A program made the translations under genes and the position numbers. The notes under the pieces were generated by a model. It ran no database searches. It saw nothing but the letters and a program-made list of their open reading frames with translations, and had not been told where the DNA came from. From positions 1 to 48,125 of the forward strand of contig CAYPCH010000010.1 of NCBI GenBank assembly GCA_964409165.1: DNA of 48,125 nt. Reading direction: 5' to 3'. Source of the stretch: CAYPCH01 sp964409165. Its GTDB lineage: Bacteria > Bacillota > Clostridia > Acetivibrionales > Acetivibrionaceae. Below are positions 1 to 8,152 of this stretch, one piece after another (position 1 is the stretch's first letter; each line of letters starts with the position of its first letter).

Positions 1-135
1 ACTCAACTTTCCCACTTATAGTATTTTGAGGCTCTGGTTGCTCACAAGTTAAGGGTAAAAAGTTTACTTTTTGACCGCGGTGAGCAATGCTACGTTAGTG
101 GCAAAGAGCCCATAAATACTGTGGGAAAGTTGAGT
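1..135. repeat. MITE-like 135-bp element, copy 1
   Basis: The ends are perfect 15-bp inverted repeats (ACTCAACTTTCCCAC at 1-15, its complement at 121-135). Inside is a second nested palindrome (TTGCTCAC ... GTGAGCAA) around an AAAAAGTTTACTTTTT core. The same 135 bp recurs at 17130-17264 with 9 differences and no indel, so this is a dispersed element. It is too short to encode a transposase. The left flank lies outside the window, so a target duplication cannot be checked here. Confidence 0.8.
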
Positions 136-280
136 CAATACTAGTAACATCAACTTTATTATCATATTGTAACATCTTTATCTTTTGCTGTAAACATCGG
201 TAACGCCCGGGTCAATATGCTTTATATCTATCATTTGATGAAAAAGCCCATTCTTCGTAAATATTCAATTATAATAAAAA

Positions 281-334
281 ACTTCGGGACATCAAGTCCC
301 AAAGTTTTTTGCCGGATTTCCTTTCAGGAAATGA
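281..334 (+). repeat. Two-hairpin repeat, subfamily I, copy 1
   Basis: The first hairpin has stem AAACTTcGGGAC / GTCCCaAAGTTT with loop ATCAA and is followed by a T run, so it can also act as a terminator. The second is ATTTCC / GGAAAT with loop TTTCA. A related copy is at 34170-34222, and its second half also matches an integrase remnant at 33923-33949. Confidence 0.65.
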
Positions 335-342
335 TCTTAATT

Positions 343-372
343 AAAAAGCCGGAATTGTGCTCCCGGCTTTTT
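343..372 (-). terminator. Rho-independent terminator downstream of the transketolase operon
   Basis: A perfect 10-bp stem (AAAAAGCCGG 343-352 with CCGGCTTTTT 363-372) carries A and T runs at its outer ends, so it can work on either strand. It lies downstream of the minus-strand transketolase pair, which it most likely terminates. Confidence 0.7.
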
Positions 373-406
373 GCAAATTCATTAAATTTCGTTTTAAAAA
401 AATTTC

Positions 407-526
407 GTACCCATCGAGGGTACTCATTTTTACCTCTTTCATTTCACTCCAAGAGGTCTAACAAAAATAAGTACCCATCGAGGGTACTCATTTTTACCTC
501 TTTCATTTCACTCCAAGAGGTCTAAC
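407..526 (+). repeat. Two-hairpin repeat, subfamily II, tandem pair
   Basis: Two identical 56-bp units (407-462 and 471-526) are separated by 8 bp. Each starts with a perfect hairpin GTACCC-ATCGA-GGGTAC and ends with a second hairpin ACCTCTT / AAGAGGT. A diverged third copy is at 35081-35142. No plausible protein is encoded. They sit between the terminators and the transketolase stop codon. Confidence 0.75.
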
Positions 527-531
527 CAAGT

Positions 532-560
532 GAGTCAAAAAGAACCGTCCCCTTTGACTC
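532..560. repeat. 29-bp palindromic element with GGGGACGGTTCT core, copy 1
   Basis: Eight-base arms GAGTCAAA and TTTGACTC enclose a 13-base core that reads GGGGACGGTTCTT on the minus strand. It has the same length and layout as the paired elements at 38263-38324, whose arms are different. It overlaps the 3' end of the transketolase C-terminal subunit gene and supplies that protein's last residues and stop codon. Confidence 0.7.
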
Positions 561-1488
561 TTAGAACTTCTTTAACCTTTGCTGTGATTTCCTTTGAAGT
601 CAAACGGTATTCTTCCAGCAAGTCTTTTACTGCGCCGGATTTACCGAATTCATCCATGATTCCTACCATTTTTAGAGGTACAGGGCAATTTTGCACCAAC
701 ACCTCTGCAACAGCTCCTCCAAGTCCGCCTAAAACGGTGTGATCCTCGCATGTCACTATTGCACCGGTCTTTCTTGCGGCATTAACTATAATTTCTGCAT
801 CAATCGGCTTAATTGTATGTATGTTGATAAGCCCTGCGCTAATTCCTTCTCTTCTCAAAAGCTCCACAGCCTCAACAGCCATAGGGGTCATAATGCCGGT
901 AGCAATTATTGTTACGTCGCTGCCTTCAGCAATAGAAACTCCTTTGCCCAGTTCAAATTTATAACTGCTTTCATCAAATACCGCAGGCATTGCAGACCTT
1001 GTAAACCTCAGATAAAAAGGTCCTTCAGTCTTATAGGCTGCTATTGTTGCATACCTTGCTTCTACAGCATCAGCAGGGCTTATAACCGTCATATTCGGAA
1101 TAGCCCTCATTAAAGCCAAATCTTCAATAGCCTGATGGGAAGCACCGTCCTCACCAACAGTAATACCGGCATGGGTTGCGCCTATTTTGACATTTAATTT
1201 GGGGTAGCATATGGAGTTTCTTACCTGCTCATATGCCCTTCCTGAAGCAAACATTGCAAAGGTACTTGCGAATACTATCTTGCCGCATGTAGCCATTCCT
1301 GCTGCCGCAGCCATCATGTTACACTCGGCAATACCCATATTTATAAATCTTTCAGGATATTTCTTTTTAAACACTTCAGTCTTTGTCGATTTTGAAAGGT
1401 CGGCATCCATTACCACAAGCCTGGGATCTGCACCAATTTCCGCAAGTGCATTACCGTACGCTTCCCTGGTCGCTATACTCTTTTGCAT
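535..1488 (-). CDS. Transketolase, C-terminal subunit
   Basis: This is the pyrimidine-binding plus C-terminal half of a split transketolase (317 aa). Together with the next gene it would transfer two-carbon ketol units in the non-oxidative pentose phosphate pathway. The catalytic-glutamate motif GIAECNMM is at residues 52-59 and the conserved GEDGASHQ at 112-119. An SD (GGAGG) lies just upstream of the ATG and the N-terminal subunit gene ends 4 bp away, so the two are co-translated. The last residues (VKGDGSF) and the stop come from the inserted 29-bp palindromic element, so the native C-terminus has been altered. A DXP-synthase-like or sugar-specific transketolase is possible, but the paired short subunits fit transketolase best. 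Confidence 0.93.
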   Translation of the reverse strand: MQKSIATREAYGNALAEIGADPRLVVMDADLSKSTKTEVFKKKYPERFINMGIAECNMMAAAAGMATCGKIVFASTFAMFASGRAYEQVRNSICYPKLNVKIGATHAGITVGEDGASHQAIEDLALMRAIPNMTVISPADAVEARYATIAAYKTEGPFYLRFTRSAMPAVFDESSYKFELGKGVSIAEGSDVTIIATGIMTPMAVEAVELLRREGISAGLINIHTIKPIDAEIIVNAARKTGAIVTCEDHTVLGGLGGAVAEVLVQNCPVPLKMVGIMDEFGKSGAVKDLLEEYRLTSKEITAKVKEVLRVKGDGSF

Positions 1489-1492
1489 ATCA

Positions 1493-2335
1493 TTAAGCCT
1501 CCAATCCTGCTAAATATTTATCCAATTCACCAATGGCCTGATCCCTCTGTTCCTGATTTGGAGCAGAACCGTGCCAACCGGCCTGATCTTCCATGAAGGA
1601 TACTCCCTTGCCTTTTATTGTTTCGGCAATAATCATGGTAGGCTTTCCCTGAGTTGCTTTACCCTGCTTGACAGCATCAACTAAAGCTTCAATATCATGT
1701 CCGTCCACAATTATCACATTCCATCCGAAAGCTTTGAACTTCTCATCTACCGGCTCGGGTGACATTACATCAGTTATTTTTCCGTCTATCTGCAAACCGT
1801 TATGGTCTAAAAACGCAATAATATTGTCAAGCTTGTAATGAGCGGCTGACATCAAAGCCTCCCACACCTGACCTTCCTGAATTTCACCATCTCCTAAAAG
1901 AGCATAAACATAATAGTCCTTCTTATCAATTTTTCCAGCCAAAGCCATACCTACAGCAGCAGATATTCCTTGCCCCAAAGAACCTGTCGACATGTCAACT
2001 CCGGGTATGTATCCTCGGCTCGGATGCCCTTGTAAAAAGCTGTCTATCTGCCTGAATTTCGGTATCTCTTCTTTTGGGAAAAAACCCTTTTCTGCAAGAG
2101 TACCGTAAAATGCCGGTGAACAATGTCCTTTTGACAATACAAACCTGTCTCTGTCTTCCCAATCAGGGTCTTCCGGCTTCACCCTCATTTCATTGAAATA
2201 TAAAACTGTCATTATATCGGCGCTAGATAGAGAACCTCCGGGATGTCCCGACTTTGCATGATATACTGCTTCTATGATATGCTTTCTGATTTTGGTTGAA
2301 ATTGCCTTAAGTTCTTTAAGTTTCTTTCCGTCCAT
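1493..2335 (-). CDS. Transketolase, N-terminal subunit
   Basis: This is the thiamine-diphosphate-binding half of the split transketolase (280 aa). SGHPGGSLS is at residues 29-37, LSKGHCSPAF near 68-77, and the TPP/Mg motif begins at GDGEIQEG (148-155) and continues to DHNGLQIDG. It is the first gene of a two-gene minus-strand operon with the C-terminal subunit. The ATG is preceded by GGGAGAG at suitable spacing. Its length matches the family of stand-alone N-terminal subunits found in clostridia and archaea. Confidence 0.94.
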   Translation of the reverse strand: MDGKKLKELKAISTKIRKHIIEAVYHAKSGHPGGSLSSADIMTVLYFNEMRVKPEDPDWEDRDRFVLSKGHCSPAFYGTLAEKGFFPKEEIPKFRQIDSFLQGHPSRGYIPGVDMSTGSLGQGISAAVGMALAGKIDKKDYYVYALLGDGEIQEGQVWEALMSAAHYKLDNIIAFLDHNGLQIDGKITDVMSPEPVDEKFKAFGWNVIIVDGHDIEALVDAVKQGKATQGKPTMIIAETIKGKGVSFMEDQAGWHGSAPNQEQRDQAIGELDKYLAGLEA

Positions 2336-2463
2336 AATCCGCTCTCCCTGTTCTTTTAAAATTGATCATTACAGTAAAATAGTATACTATAGTAAAAATC
2401 ATAAGTCCATAGTTTATAAGGATAAAAATAGATTTAAATTGTATTGCTTGATTGTATTTTGTT

Positions 2464-3369
2464 TTACTGCTCATAAGTCTTGAAGCCTTCTCCGAGTACT
2501 TCCCTTATATCCGCAAGTATGATAAACGCCTTATCATCAATTCCTTTTACGATTTTTTTAAGCAACGTCAATTGTCCTCTATGCACAACACATAAAAGAA
2601 CCTCCTTGTCACTACCTGTATAAATTCCTCTGCCTTTCAAAGATGTGACACCCCTGTCGAGTTCACTTAATATTATAGATGCTATTTCTTCGGAATGATC
2701 GGATATAATAAAAAGGGCTTTTGCAAAATTTACACCCTCAAGAATTGCATCAATCACTTTTGAACTTATATAAAGAGTAACAATAGCATACAATGCAAGC
2801 TGAAAACTCTTAAACACAACCGCCGCAAAAATAATGACACTTGAATCGAGTAGCAGAAGGGTCTGTCCCATTGTAAACGTAGGCGCAAAGTGATTTATTA
2901 TCTTTGCTGCAAGGTCTGTACCTCCCGTTGTGGCATTTGATCTGAATACCAATCCGAGTCCAACACCCATAAGAAATCCTCCGAAAATGGAATAAAGCAA
3001 AATATCAGGAGAATAGGGCTCATCCTGAAAATGTGCAAGATAATTCTGAACAAAATTCCTTGTTATAAGCTTGGAGGAATCAACAAAAACTGATAGAATA
3101 ACTGTTGCAAACAGTGTTTTTATTATAAAACGCCTGCCTATAAAACGTATTCCAAGAATAAACAAAGGTATATTAATGATAAGCATTGTTACTCCTACCG
3201 GAAACCTTCCGCTGCTTATGTGGTAAATAACCGTTGCTACACCGCTTGCCCCGCCAGGCGCTATTTTGTATGGAATCAAAAAAGCATTTATAGCAATGGC
3301 CGTTATTACTGTTCCTGAAATTATAAGCAAATAGTCCTTGAACCCTTTCATTTTTTCTTGAGAACTCAT
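2464..3369 (-). CDS. YitT family membrane protein with C-terminal DUF2179 domain
   Basis: A 301-residue integral membrane protein. The N-terminal two thirds hold about five hydrophobic segments with the family's Gly-rich stretches (APGGASGVATVI near residue 32, NATTGGTDLAAKI near 144). The last ~80 residues form a soluble DUF2179-type cytoplasmic domain (ISDHSEEIASIILSELDRG). The ATG has an SD (GAGGT) 7-8 bp upstream. It is single-transcribed and divergent from the cell-wall polymer genes. Members are widespread in Firmicutes; the substrate is not known, so no function is claimed. Confidence 0.88.
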   Translation of the reverse strand: MSSQEKMKGFKDYLLIISGTVITAIAINAFLIPYKIAPGGASGVATVIYHISSGRFPVGVTMLIINIPLFILGIRFIGRRFIIKTLFATVILSVFVDSSKLITRNFVQNYLAHFQDEPYSPDILLYSIFGGFLMGVGLGLVFRSNATTGGTDLAAKIINHFAPTFTMGQTLLLLDSSVIIFAAVVFKSFQLALYAIVTLYISSKVIDAILEGVNFAKALFIISDHSEEIASIILSELDRGVTSLKGRGIYTGSDKEVLLCVVHRGQLTLLKKIVKGIDDKAFIILADIREVLGEGFKTYEQ

Positions 3370-3564
3370 ATTTTACCTCAAATTAATTAAAAATACTTAA
3401 AGGGATCGAACCTCACACAGATTAATTTGATACCTCATAAGGTTCGTTATCTCTATGTTGCCCATATAACAAACAGTTAATGCTTTTAGTCACAATCCCG
3501 CTTATTTTTACTGTGGTATTGAAAATGTTACATAAATTTAACTTTCCTGTCTGCATTAACATAT

Positions 3565-3594
3565 TTGCAGCTATAAATAGCCTTATGCTATAAT
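3565..3594 (+). promoter_or_regulatory. Predicted vegetative promoter of the csaB-fusion gene
   Basis: A -35-like TTGCAG (3565-3570) lies 18 bp from a perfect -10 TATAAT (3589-3594), followed by the SD AAAGGGG and the ATG at 3622. It sits in the divergent region between the YitT gene and csaB. Confidence 0.5.
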
Positions 3595-3621
3595 ATGAGA
3601 GGCAAAGAAAGGGGATATTAT

Positions 3622-5850
3622 ATGAAGGTTCTTCATTTGATCGGCGGAGGAGATATAGGGGGAGCAAAAAGCCATGTACTGTCACTTGTCAAAGAACTTG
3701 GAAAACATATAGATGTCAAATTGATAAGCTTCAGAACCGGTGCTTTTGCAGACGATGCCCGTGACATGGGAATAAATGTTGAAATAGTAAAAACAGGAAC
3801 CATTATAAGTGATGTAAAAAGGGTATTGAGGATTATTAATGCAGAGGGCTATGACCTTATACACTCCCATGGGGCTAAAGCAAATATGATTGCTGTATAT
3901 GTCAAGAAAATTGCAAACCTTCCCATTGTTACCACTGTCCACAGTGACTACAGACTTGACTATCTCCAGAACATTATAAAAATGTTCTCCTTCGGTATAA
4001 TAAACACTCTAGCATTAAGGTTTATCGATTACTATATCGGTGTATCGAGAAACTTTAAAGAAATGCTCGTAAAAAGAAGATTCAGCCCTCAAGACATATT
4101 TACAGTATATAATGGTATTGATTTTAGTGAAAAAGAACTTAAGTATACAAGGAAAGAATTTCTGTCAAAATATAATTTGCACTTTGATGATGATATTGTA
4201 GTGGTCGGAATTCTTGCACGCCTAGACCCTGTAAAAGGTCTTACTACATTCCTTCAGGCTGCAAAAGCTGTTATTGAAAAGAACCCTTCCGTAAGGTTTC
4301 TAATAGCAGGAGACGGCGATGAAAGGAAGTCTCTTGAGCATAAAGCATCCTCATTGGGACTCAAAGATAAAGTTTTTTTCATGGGTTTTATAAATGAACC
4401 CTATGAGTTTATAAACTGCATAGACATAAATGTACTTACATCAATAAGTGAAAGCTTCCCCTATGCAATCCTTGAGGGCACATTATTCAAAAAAGCAACT
4501 GTAAGCAGCAATGTCGGAGGAATCTCGGATCTCATTGAAAATGGCGTAAACGGCTTTCTCTTTGAACCGAAAGATTATAAAACACTAGCCCACCATTTGC
4601 TTTCACTAGCCGATGATACCGGATTAAGACTTGAAATGGGCGATAAAATACACGAAAAGGCAAGTAGCCTGTTCTCTCTTGAAAACATGTGCAAAACCCA
4701 ACTTGGCATATATGAGACAATTCTTGTGAGAGAATCGGGTGGCAAAAGAGCCAAAAACCACTTTGATGCTGTTATTTCAGGCTATTACGGCTTTAAAAAT
4801 ATTGGTGATGACGCCATGCTCAAGGCAATAATTGATAACCTGCGAATGCAAAGGAATGATATCAAAATAACTGTATTGTCAAAGAACCCCATCGAAACAA
4901 GGCGCACTTATAATGTTGATGCTATTAACAGGTTTAATCTGTTTAGCATTTTTGGAGTAATGAAGAATTCAAGACTTTTTATAAACGGCGGCGGAAGCCT
5001 TATACAGGACAACACCAGTTCCCGGTCTCTTTTTTACTATCTCGGAATGATATGGCTGGCAAAAAAGCTGGATATGAAAGTTATGCTTTATGCTAATGGA
5101 ATCGGACCCTTGAACAAGGAAACCAACCGAAAGCTTACAAAAAAGGTTCTGAACCATGTCGATGTCATCACTTTAAGGGAAGAACTCTCGCTTGAAGAGC
5201 TTCACAGTGTCGGCATAAATAAACCTAAGGTTACTATAACCGCAGATCCCGCCCTTACTATTGAGCCAGAAAACGAAGAACACATAATCCGTATACTGGC
5301 AAATGAAGGCATTGACCCGGGTGGCGAGCTTGTAGGTTTCTCTGTAAGAAAGTGGTGGGATCATGAAAAATATGAAGAAACAATTGCAGGTTTGGCTGAT
5401 TATTTAATTGACAGATATAATGTTAAGCCCCTGTTTATACCAATGCATTTCCCGGAAGATGTCCATATTATCGAAAATATTGTTTCCAAGATGAAAGGTA
5501 AAGGCTATGTTATAAAAAACAAACCCAGCGTGTCTGAAATGCTCGGTATTATAAGAAAAACACAACTTCTTATCGGCATGAGACTTCATGCCCTGATTTT
5601 CGCAGCCGGGCTTGGCATTCCAATTGTCGGAATGGTGTATGAGCCAAAAGTTGAAGGATTCCTGCAATACATCGGCCAGGTTTCTGCCGGACATGTAAGC
5701 CAGCTGGAATTGGACAAATTGAAAAAAACAGTGGATGATGTATGGGCAAGAAGAGATACTATTAAAAAAGACTTAGAAGCCTCCGTCGAATCTCTCAAGG
5801 AAAAAGCCTTAAGCAATGCCGAAATAGCAGTTAAACTTATAGACGAATAA
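3622..5850 (+). CDS. csaB: Glycosyltransferase (GT4)-polysaccharide pyruvyltransferase CsaB fusion
   Basis: A 742-residue two-domain enzyme. Residues ~1-370 are a GT-B family-4 glycosyltransferase: donor/acceptor loop GGGDIGGAKSH near the start and an EX7E-like stretch (SESFPYAILEGTLF) near 275. Residues ~380-740 are a CsaB pyruvyltransferase: GYYGFKNIGDDAM near 386, NGGGSLIQD near 454, GMRLHALIFAAGLGIP near 652 and YEPKVEGF near 672. CsaB adds pyruvate ketals to the secondary cell-wall polysaccharide that binds SLH-domain proteins. Start chosen at the ATG 3622, which has the SD AAAGGGG and begins the conserved MKVLHLIGGG. The next gene is TagA-like. The single polypeptide suggests that sugar addition and pyruvylation are coupled. 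Confidence 0.9.
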   Translation: MKVLHLIGGGDIGGAKSHVLSLVKELGKHIDVKLISFRTGAFADDARDMGINVEIVKTGTIISDVKRVLRIINAEGYDLIHSHGAKANMIAVYVKKIANLPIVTTVHSDYRLDYLQNIIKMFSFGIINTLALRFIDYYIGVSRNFKEMLVKRRFSPQDIFTVYNGIDFSEKELKYTRKEFLSKYNLHFDDDIVVVGILARLDPVKGLTTFLQAAKAVIEKNPSVRFLIAGDGDERKSLEHKASSLGLKDKVFFMGFINEPYEFINCIDINVLTSISESFPYAILEGTLFKKATVSSNVGGISDLIENGVNGFLFEPKDYKTLAHHLLSLADDTGLRLEMGDKIHEKASSLFSLENMCKTQLGIYETILVRESGGKRAKNHFDAVISGYYGFKNIGDDAMLKAIIDNLRMQRNDIKITVLSKNPIETRRTYNVDAINRFNLFSIFGVMKNSRLFINGGGSLIQDNTSSRSLFYYLGMIWLAKKLDMKVMLYANGIGPLNKETNRKLTKKVLNHVDVITLREELSLEELHSVGINKPKVTITADPALTIEPENEEHIIRILANEGIDPGGELVGFSVRKWWDHEKYEETIAGLADYLIDRYNVKPLFIPMHFPEDVHIIENIVSKMKGKGYVIKNKPSVSEMLGIIRKTQLLIGMRLHALIFAAGLGIPIVGMVYEPKVEGFLQYIGQVSAGHVSQLELDKLKKTVDDVWARRDTIKKDLEASVESLKEKALSNAEIAVKLIDE

Positions 5851-5931
5851 TATTTATTTATAACGCTCATAGCAGAATGGAATTTATAGTAATTTTGCAC
5901 TTTTGAATAATTTAAAACAGAGGGGATATAT

Positions 5932-6687
5932 ATGCGAAATACGGTAAATATACTGGGAATACCTGTGGATAATGTTACAATGCAGGAAGCTGTAAAGAAA
6001 CTGGAGGATTTTGTCTCTAAAAGCAAGGTTCATACTGTTTATACACCCAATGCCGAGATAATGATGCAGGCTCAAAGAGACCCCAAGCTCAAAGAAATAC
6101 TTTGCAGAGCTGATCTTCTTGTCCCTGACGGGGCTGGCGTGATACTGGCTTCAAAAATACTTAAGACACCATTAAAGGAGAGAGTTGCCGGTCTTGATAT
6201 GACAAAAAAACTGCTTGAAATTTCTTCAGACAAGCATACTCGGTTCTTCTTCTTTGGCGGAAAGTCAGGCGTAGCTGAAAAAGCCGTAGAAAACTTAAAG
6301 ATGAAAAACATCAATATAGAAGTGGCGGGAATAAGAAACGGATACTTCAACGACGAAGAAGAAGATGAAATCATAGACCTGATTAACTCTTCAAAGACAG
6401 ATGTACTTCTTGTTGCATTAGGCGTCCCCAGACAGGAACAATGGATTTACAAGAACAGGGACAGAATCAACGCAAAGGTCTGCATTGGTGTAGGCGGTAC
6501 TTTTGATATACTGGCGGGAGTTGCCAAACGCGCCCCGAAATTTTTCAGGAATAACGGACTGGAATGGCTGTACAGGCTTTATAAGGAACCTTGGCGTTAT
6601 AAAAGAATGATGGATCTTCCAAGGTTTATTATTCTGGTCACACTAAAGGGAAGATCAAAACAATATAAAGGGGACAGCTCCGGGTAA
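5932..6687 (+). CDS. tagA: WecG/TagA/CpsF family glycosyltransferase
   Basis: A 251-residue GT26 enzyme, probably UDP-ManNAc:GlcNAc-PP-undecaprenol N-acetylmannosaminyltransferase, committing a lipid-linked disaccharide to cell-wall polymer synthesis. Family motifs are TVYTPNAEIMMQAQ (~35), ADLLVPDGAGV (~61), GVGGTFDILAG (~184) and EWLYRLYKEPWRYKRM (~209). The SD GAGGGG precedes the ATG. It follows csaB by 81 bp on the same strand, so the two probably form an operon for the pyruvylated S-layer anchor polysaccharide. The C-terminal region is rich in basic residues, as expected for membrane association. Confidence 0.9.
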   Translation: MRNTVNILGIPVDNVTMQEAVKKLEDFVSKSKVHTVYTPNAEIMMQAQRDPKLKEILCRADLLVPDGAGVILASKILKTPLKERVAGLDMTKKLLEISSDKHTRFFFFGGKSGVAEKAVENLKMKNINIEVAGIRNGYFNDEEEDEIIDLINSSKTDVLLVALGVPRQEQWIYKNRDRINAKVCIGVGGTFDILAGVAKRAPKFFRNNGLEWLYRLYKEPWRYKRMMDLPRFIILVTLKGRSKQYKGDSSG

Positions 6688-6688
6688 A

Positions 6689-7495
6689 TTAATCCCCAGA
6701 CTCTTCTGTCCCAGTCACATCATCCTCATTCTCTTTCTCATTCTCATTCTCTTTCTCATTCTCTTTCTCATTCTCTTTCTCATTCTCTGTTTCAGCTTCC
6801 ACATCAGATGCCATGTCATCCTTCTTGACTTCAACCTTTTTTCCGTCTATTGTATATGGTCCTTTAACAAGAACCCATGCCTTTTGACTTACAACCTTCA
6901 GACCTCTGCCATCATCTCTTGATATCATGAGCAAATGGTTTAACGGCACATCCTGATCTGTGCCTATATCAGCTCCAGTTCCGGAAGTAATATCCGATAG
7001 ACCTCCGCCTTTACCTCCAATAGCTTTGGCTTTGCCTCCTCTTAGTATTATTTCCGCACTTTCCCCTGCAATAAGAACCTGCTTTTCATTAAGCTCCAAG
7101 GCTTCAAACTTACCATACTTTTCGGCATCGTTTATTCTGTCGGACATCTTATCTATCATTGTCTTATACTCGGCATTTTTTTTAGTCTGAGATTCCAGCA
7201 TAGTCTTGTACGCTTCATTCTGAGCAATAAGTTCCTCAAGCTTTTTACTGATTTCATCAATACTTTGGGCAAAGCTGTCATCCGATTCCTTGAGCTTATC
7301 CATGCCGGCGCTCACAACACTACCCATTTCATTTACCTTGCTATCAACATAACTCTGTGACACAAGCGGATCCTTATCCGAACCCGGTTCAGCACCCGAT
7401 GCCTGAACCACCTGAACAATATGTACCAACGCAACACTTACAATCAAAAGTAAAAACAGTTTCCCTGTCTTTGCAGTATTCCCCATCATTTTCAT
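6689..7495 (-). CDS. Exported coiled-coil protein with acidic low-complexity tail
   Basis: Function not recognised. The 268-residue product has an N-terminal hydrophobic segment (LFLLLIVSVALVHIVQVV) that is a signal peptide or anchor, then a heptad-like coiled coil (~35-125). A compact central region follows (AEIILRGGKAKAIGG, then VPLNHLLMISRDDGRG). The C-terminal tail consists almost only of Glu, Asn and Lys and is encoded by a 12-bp repeat at 6727-6790. The ATG at 7495 has AGGGGG upstream. It converges with tagA, their stop codons being 1 bp apart. The position between cell-wall genes and the conserved localisation signal suggest an envelope role (inference). Confidence 0.7.
   Translation of the reverse strand: MKMMGNTAKTGKLFLLLIVSVALVHIVQVVQASGAEPGSDKDPLVSQSYVDSKVNEMGSVVSAGMDKLKESDDSFAQSIDEISKKLEELIAQNEAYKTMLESQTKKNAEYKTMIDKMSDRINDAEKYGKFEALELNEKQVLIAGESAEIILRGGKAKAIGGKGGGLSDITSGTGADIGTDQDVPLNHLLMISRDDGRGLKVVSQKAWVLVKGPYTIDGKKVEVKKDDMASDVEAETENEKENEKENEKENENEKENEDDVTGTEESGD
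6727..6790. repeat. CATTCTCTTTCT-type microsatellite inside a gene
   Basis: About five units of a 12-bp motif (plus-strand reading) with 6-bp slips, in frame, encode the Glu-Asn-Glu-Lys tail of the preceding minus-strand protein. Length variation by multiples of 6 would keep the frame. Confidence 0.85.
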
Positions 7496-7523
7496 CCTTT
7501 GTATCCCCCTGATTTCTTATCCT

Positions 7524-7874
7524 CTACATTTCCGTCAATCCGAAACTGATAGTCAGAGCCTCATTTACCTTCTCCATCAGTTCGTCATCAAGATGTCCTA
7601 TTTTTTCTCTCAGCCTTTTCTTGTCGATAGTCCTTATCTGCTCCAAAAGAATAACGGAATCCTTTGGAAGTCCGTAGTCTTTGGCATTAAGTTCTATATG
7701 TGTAGGCAGTTTTGCTTTATTTATTTGCGACGTAATAGCCGAAGCTATAACTGTAGGGCTATATTTATTTCCTATGTCATTCTGAACAATCAATACAGGT
7801 CTTACGCCTCCCTGTTCAGAGCCTATGACCGGACTCAGGTCGGCATAATATATGTCACCGCGTTTTATTACCAC
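7524..7874 (-). CDS. ndoA: EndoA/MazF-type mRNA endoribonuclease toxin
   Basis: A 116-residue PemK/MazF toxin that cleaves single-stranded mRNA at short sites. The N-terminal KRGDIYYADLSPV and the substrate loop GSEQGGVRPVLIVQND (18-33, with Arg25) are intact, as are the central AITSQINKAKLPTH and the C-terminal EQIRTIDKKRL. The start is GTG overlapping the antitoxin stop by one base (TAGTG), so synthesis is translationally coupled to the antitoxin. In Bacillus and clostridia this pair normally follows alr; here alr lies about 2.8 kb upstream because other DNA intervenes. Confidence 0.95.
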   Translation of the reverse strand: MVIKRGDIYYADLSPVIGSEQGGVRPVLIVQNDIGNKYSPTVIASAITSQINKAKLPTHIELNAKDYGLPKDSVILLEQIRTIDKKRLREKIGHLDDELMEKVNEALTISFGLTEM

Positions 7875-8152
7875 TATTTCTCCAACTCCCTAAGGCCGTC
7901 CTCATATTTTTGCTGTTGATCGTTGTCAGCTTCAAAACATATTTCTGCAAGCGTTGCATTAATTTCTGCCATTTGCTTGTACCCTTTCTTCATCCTATCC
8001 CTCATTTCAATTCTTCTTTTCTCACGAATATAAAGCTTCATAGCTTCCCTGACAAATTCACTTCTATTAATATTTTCCATAGCAACTATGGTGTCAACCT
8101 CTTTTAGCAAATTATCTGGAAGGCTGATTAAAATTTTCTTTAACTGTGCCAA
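7874..8152 (-). CDS. ndoAI: EndoAI/MazE-type ribbon-helix-helix antitoxin
   Basis: A 92-residue protein with an N-terminal ribbon-helix-helix fold (KKILISLPDNLLKEVDTIV, then NRSEFVREAMKLYIREKRR) that should bind its own promoter, and an acidic C-terminal tail that would wrap the toxin. The start appears to be TTG with GTGGGGG 7 bp upstream; a rare start codon could keep antitoxin dosage low. Its stop codon overlaps the toxin GTG. Confidence 0.92.
   Translation of the reverse strand: MAQLKKILISLPDNLLKEVDTIVAMENINRSEFVREAMKLYIREKRRIEMRDRMKKGYKQMAEINATLAEICFEADNDQQQKYEDGLRELEK

Noticed and set aside
217..525. 102-codon plus-strand frame over the left-edge repeats
   Set aside because: It runs through terminator hairpins and tandem repeats and has no SD or protein-like composition.
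3422..3685. 87-codon minus-strand frame upstream of csaB
   Set aside because: It overlaps the csaB promoter and start and lacks an SD.
6665..6687. Third copy of the GGGGACGGTTCT element at the tagA end
   Set aside because: The sequence is GGGGACAGCTCC, without complementary arms; treated as chance similarity.
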